A stretch of 64,000 bases of DNA from Pyrocephalus nanus. Taxonomy: Eukaryota > Chordata > Aves > Passeriformes > Tyrannidae. The notes under the pieces were generated by a model. The model searched no databases. It was not told where the DNA came from and saw only the letters and a program-made list of their open reading frames with translations. The position numbers and the translations under genes were made by a program. Positions 60,726 to 64,000 of the stretch are shown piece by piece (the first letter of the stretch is position 1; every line of letters starts with the position of its first letter). The stretch spans positions 13,751,226 through 13,815,225 of the forward strand of contig CM076261.1 in assembly GCA_038380795.1 (NCBI GenBank). Reading direction: 5' to 3'.

Positions 60726-63700
60726 AAAATGAAAGTTTGAGGATAGTTCAAAGTTTAGGGTAATATGTTTTAGAAAAGGCATGAATTCTCAATAATATGT
60801 GAACTCATACTGCTCCATAGCTTTATATAAGAAATTGGAATATATATTTTTTCCTTTATGAACATTGATTGATTTATATATGCATGTATATATGCATATA
60901 TGAAAATATGCATCAAATGTAAATTTCTCATTCTACCATCTCAGTAGTTTTTTACCTAAAGAGATTATTTGAACAAATAAAATGATGAAGATATGGTCTG
61001 TAATAACAGCAAAACAAATCATTTATTGTATATTTCTATATTAAAAATTTTGTTCAGTTTTTCAGTTTATTTTTTTACATAAACCATTTTAAACTGTAGA
61101 AGATTTATGCTTTAAGAGAATTCAGTGCCTTTCAACATAGATAACTCAAACATTAAGAAAAAAGCACAGTTGAATGAAATAGAGACTAAAAGAAAACTTT
61201 TTTTTAGATAAAAACCCCATCTGAATTTAAAGACCTTAGAATAATATCAGTTACCACAAGTGCAAAGAGATCCACTAGATTTTGAAAAAGATATCTTCAA
61301 GCATCCCTGAAACCAGAGCATCTTTTACTCTCCTCACTTCTTAAACAGGAAAGGGGAAAAATCAGACATGGATGAAGACCTGAAATCATACTAAAATAAC
61401 ACGGAGCTGGCAGAGAAGTAGTTCAGAAAAGACCTCTTTCTGCATTAGTCCAGCACCAATTAAACTATGGATGTAATAAAAGACAACTTGATAACAGTTG
61501 GGATTGGCACAAGGACCAGCATATGCAGAGAGAAGAGAGCTAGAGAAAGAGCTGGAGGACACACGTAGAGTTTATACCAGCACAGTGGCAGGAAACTTGA
61601 GCAGTAGGGAATGAACATGAGAGGACAGCAGTGGTACCTGCTATGTTTTCGCAGGCATGTGCAACTGAGTCTTACTCATCTCCAAGAAGATCTGAAATCA
61701 GTCTGATGATACTCTGAAGCACCTGGAAAACGTTTAGCTGTATGGCAATATGATTTACCTAGAAGCAGTGTTGGGGAAGGGTATGTATGGAGTCAGGTGT
61801 ATCAGTGTATGCTTTTACACTTCTGCACTCTGCATGGCTGACCACTGGCCTGAAGCACAGGCAGAACTAACTTAAATTACTGCAAAAATCTTTCTAAGCA
61901 TAATCCACAAAACTCATTCTGAAACCGACCTTGTCATTCATCTCTCATTCACAAAACGAGCACATATATTTGTGATAATTTTGAAAGCTCTACAGAAAGT
62001 ATTACTGTTCCATGGTCATTTGTTACTGCCCATGACTGAAGGCTTCATATGTCTGCTTCTGTGCACAAGTAGCTGAAACTACAATTAAAGCAGATATAAG
62101 TCCTGTGATTGATTTGACATCAATATGAATTCAGATTGTGTCTTACAACTGATACGTGCAACTTAGCCTCAGACGCATGAACCTTAGCAGGTAGAAGGAA
62201 CTAATCTGTGGGGACAGTAGCTTCTTCAATTTCTACAGTTTACTCACAAAAATACAATTATTTATACCATTAGATCAAATAAGGAGGGCCTTAAATGTGA
62301 CAACACTACTGAAAAATCATATGATGGTATGTTTGTTTCTGATTTTGTTTTTTTGGGATCTGACAAAGAAAGAAGGATTTCTGTCAAACTACTTTATTCA
62401 TTCTGTAAAGTCAGGAGGCTCAAAGGAGAAAAAAGCTTCATAACCTGCATAGCATTTATAAGCACATAGTCACAGGCAAAAGAGGATGACAGAGATGCAC
62501 ATATGTAAGAAGAAAGTATCCAGAGTAGTGGAGAGAAGTTCTAGCAAGTTCAAGCAGTTCAGAAATGTTATTTTTTTCCAGGAGGAAAGTAGGAGGATTA
62601 TTTTATAGCAAGAGCTTGTTACTTATAGAATCTCCAGTTAATTATTTTTAAAGACTGGAAGAAATCCATCTAAGAATAGATGAGGAATTTTCATAGTAAA
62701 GTCACTGAATTATGTTCTTATAAAATGTCCTCTATATCAATTACAGATTTCAGGGATGATGCTGTAGATTTTTAATGAGTGTTCCATTCTTTTAGTTATG
62801 TCCTAGATACAGGAGGACAATCTCTATTCCTTCTTTCTTGATAGAAAATCTATGTAAAAATGAATGCTGCTATCCTGTGGCTCTCCACTCCTGCAATTTC
62901 ATATCTGTAAAAAGGGGAAAATGTGCTCTGAATAAAAATTAGTAACTAAGATGCACTACTATGGTAACAAAATTCTATGATAAAATCAAACCAAACTGAA
63001 CAACACCAAGGCAAAACTGTTGTTTCAAGGTAAAGACCAGGACTACCTTGTGAACAAGGAGAGAAAGACATGGCAATGAATATTCTGTGATTATGTGAGC
63101 ATGTTTCCTGTTCACTGATGCATATTTTGGGATGAATATATATATATCTATTATTGAATGAAGTAAATTAATAAATTATTAAATTAACAAGAGCTCAGGC
63201 AGCAATGATGTCACTTTGACCAGAGGTTATACAAGAATACTTTTATGTCTTTTTAAAATTTATTTATTAGAACTACAGATTAACTACTTTGAAATACTGA
63301 TGAGCACAAGCAAAAAAAAGGTGCAGAGTGCAAATAATACATATTGCATCTATGAACATATAATAGTAGAAACATTTCAGACACTTGCCTGGTTCTGAAA
63401 TGCTGCTATTCAGCAGAAATTAAGTACAGAATATTTCAGACCTCCTGAGAAATATTGATAAAGTTAAGTGCATATTATCAAAGCATGGTCAGGTAACAGG
63501 TGCACTGAGGCCTTTTGGTTCAATTATTTATAGAGACTTCTTTTTGAAATACCACTGTTTTCCTGTACCACCTTTTACCTCTCTCCCCAAAACAACAGAA
63601 TTTACAGAAGTACCCTTTACCTACCTTCAAAAACACACACACAGGGAAGAGCTAGCTGCTAATTTCTCCCACCTAGAGGTAGCATAGGATACTTGAATTG

Positions 63701-64000
63701 AGCCCTATTGATCCTTCCTGTTTAGCAAGTAAGTTTTGTTAAAACTTCTAACTTTAAAACAATATCATTTTGTTTACATCTACAAGCACAGTCACGCACA
63801 TATCCACATACAGAAGTCCGTGCTTCAGAGGTCCAGTTCCTCATGATCTTATGTCTTTTTGGCAGCTAAACACAATGGCTAGGCTTTTCTTCATGTTTAA
63901 ATGAACTCTTCATTTTTCCTTCTTAATCAAGTGCATGACTTTTGCCTTGCTGTAAAAATAAAATATCCTGGGTAAAATCACACAAGCTGCAGCCCTTTTT
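60726..64000. other. AT-rich stretch to window end, no gene seen
   Basis: Nothing is supportable as a gene. TATA/TGCA-rich alternating sequence lies at about 60836-60915. Positions 61370-61900 are somewhat less AT-rich but match nothing I know. Confidence 0.55.

Noticed and set aside
1..64000. CRISPR arrays, operons, tRNA or rRNA genes, phage or toxin systems
   Set aside because: No spaced direct repeats of CRISPR type, no ribosome-binding-site-led gene runs and no RNA-gene signatures are visible; the window is vertebrate intergenic or intronic DNA.

Overview
The window looks like a bird genome, and I see no supportable protein-coding gene in it. The evidence for a bird is the repeat content. 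There are seven CR1 LINE pieces with the avian 3' ends (the ATTCTATG octamer tail on plus-strand copies). There are five retroviral-type LTRs of bird-like layout, no Alu- or L1-like elements, and AT-rich filler of ordinary vertebrate composition. A songbird or other neoavian is plausible from the LTR types, but I cannot prove it. Nothing here is bacterial: there are no operons, no CRISPR and no tRNA or rRNA genes. The open frames are short and resemble no family, or they are by-products of repeats (the longest are the GGAA array and LTR frames).

Layout. 1-9.9 kb: AT-rich filler, an unclassified GC-rich patch (1.5-1.9 kb), a CA microsatellite and an A/C-only tract. 9.9-12.7 kb: an old CR1 3' end, then a probable minus-strand solo LTR (11427-11981). 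12.7-24 kb: mostly unique sequence, with a MEF2/E-box cluster at 14.07 kb, a 1.1-kb ERVL-like LTR (17300-18431) and a 26-bp perfect palindrome (19100). 24-29 kb: one CR1 copy split in two by a 1.2-kb segment ending in poly(A), then a second CR1 piece. 32-41 kb: CR1 pieces (32.4 and 35.7 kb), a 5'-truncated ERVL-like LTR (38.8 kb) and a minus-strand solo LTR with 9-bp terminal inverted repeats (40365-40938).

43426-44530 is the most interesting element. It is a complete 1.1-kb solo LTR flanked by the 5-bp duplication TTCGG. Its U3 holds a perfect RFX X-box and a GC/CpG-rich stretch. Just upstream of a TATA-like box it also has four tandem copies of a 58-bp unit, each carrying a CTCF-like motif in the same orientation.

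48-64 kb: a CR1 end, a 724-bp (GGAA)n array with a 592-bp uninterrupted core, AT-rich hairpin DNA, the best preserved CR1 copy (58.16-59.12 kb, two frameshifts) and a solo ERVL-like LTR with exact 5-bp duplications (59989-60720).

No genes here work together; the window reads as intergenic or deep intronic DNA shaped by CR1 and LTR insertion. Any function would most likely be regulatory, with the CTCF/RFX-bearing LTR as the best candidate. All family names come from reading the sequence against remembered consensus features, with no database search.
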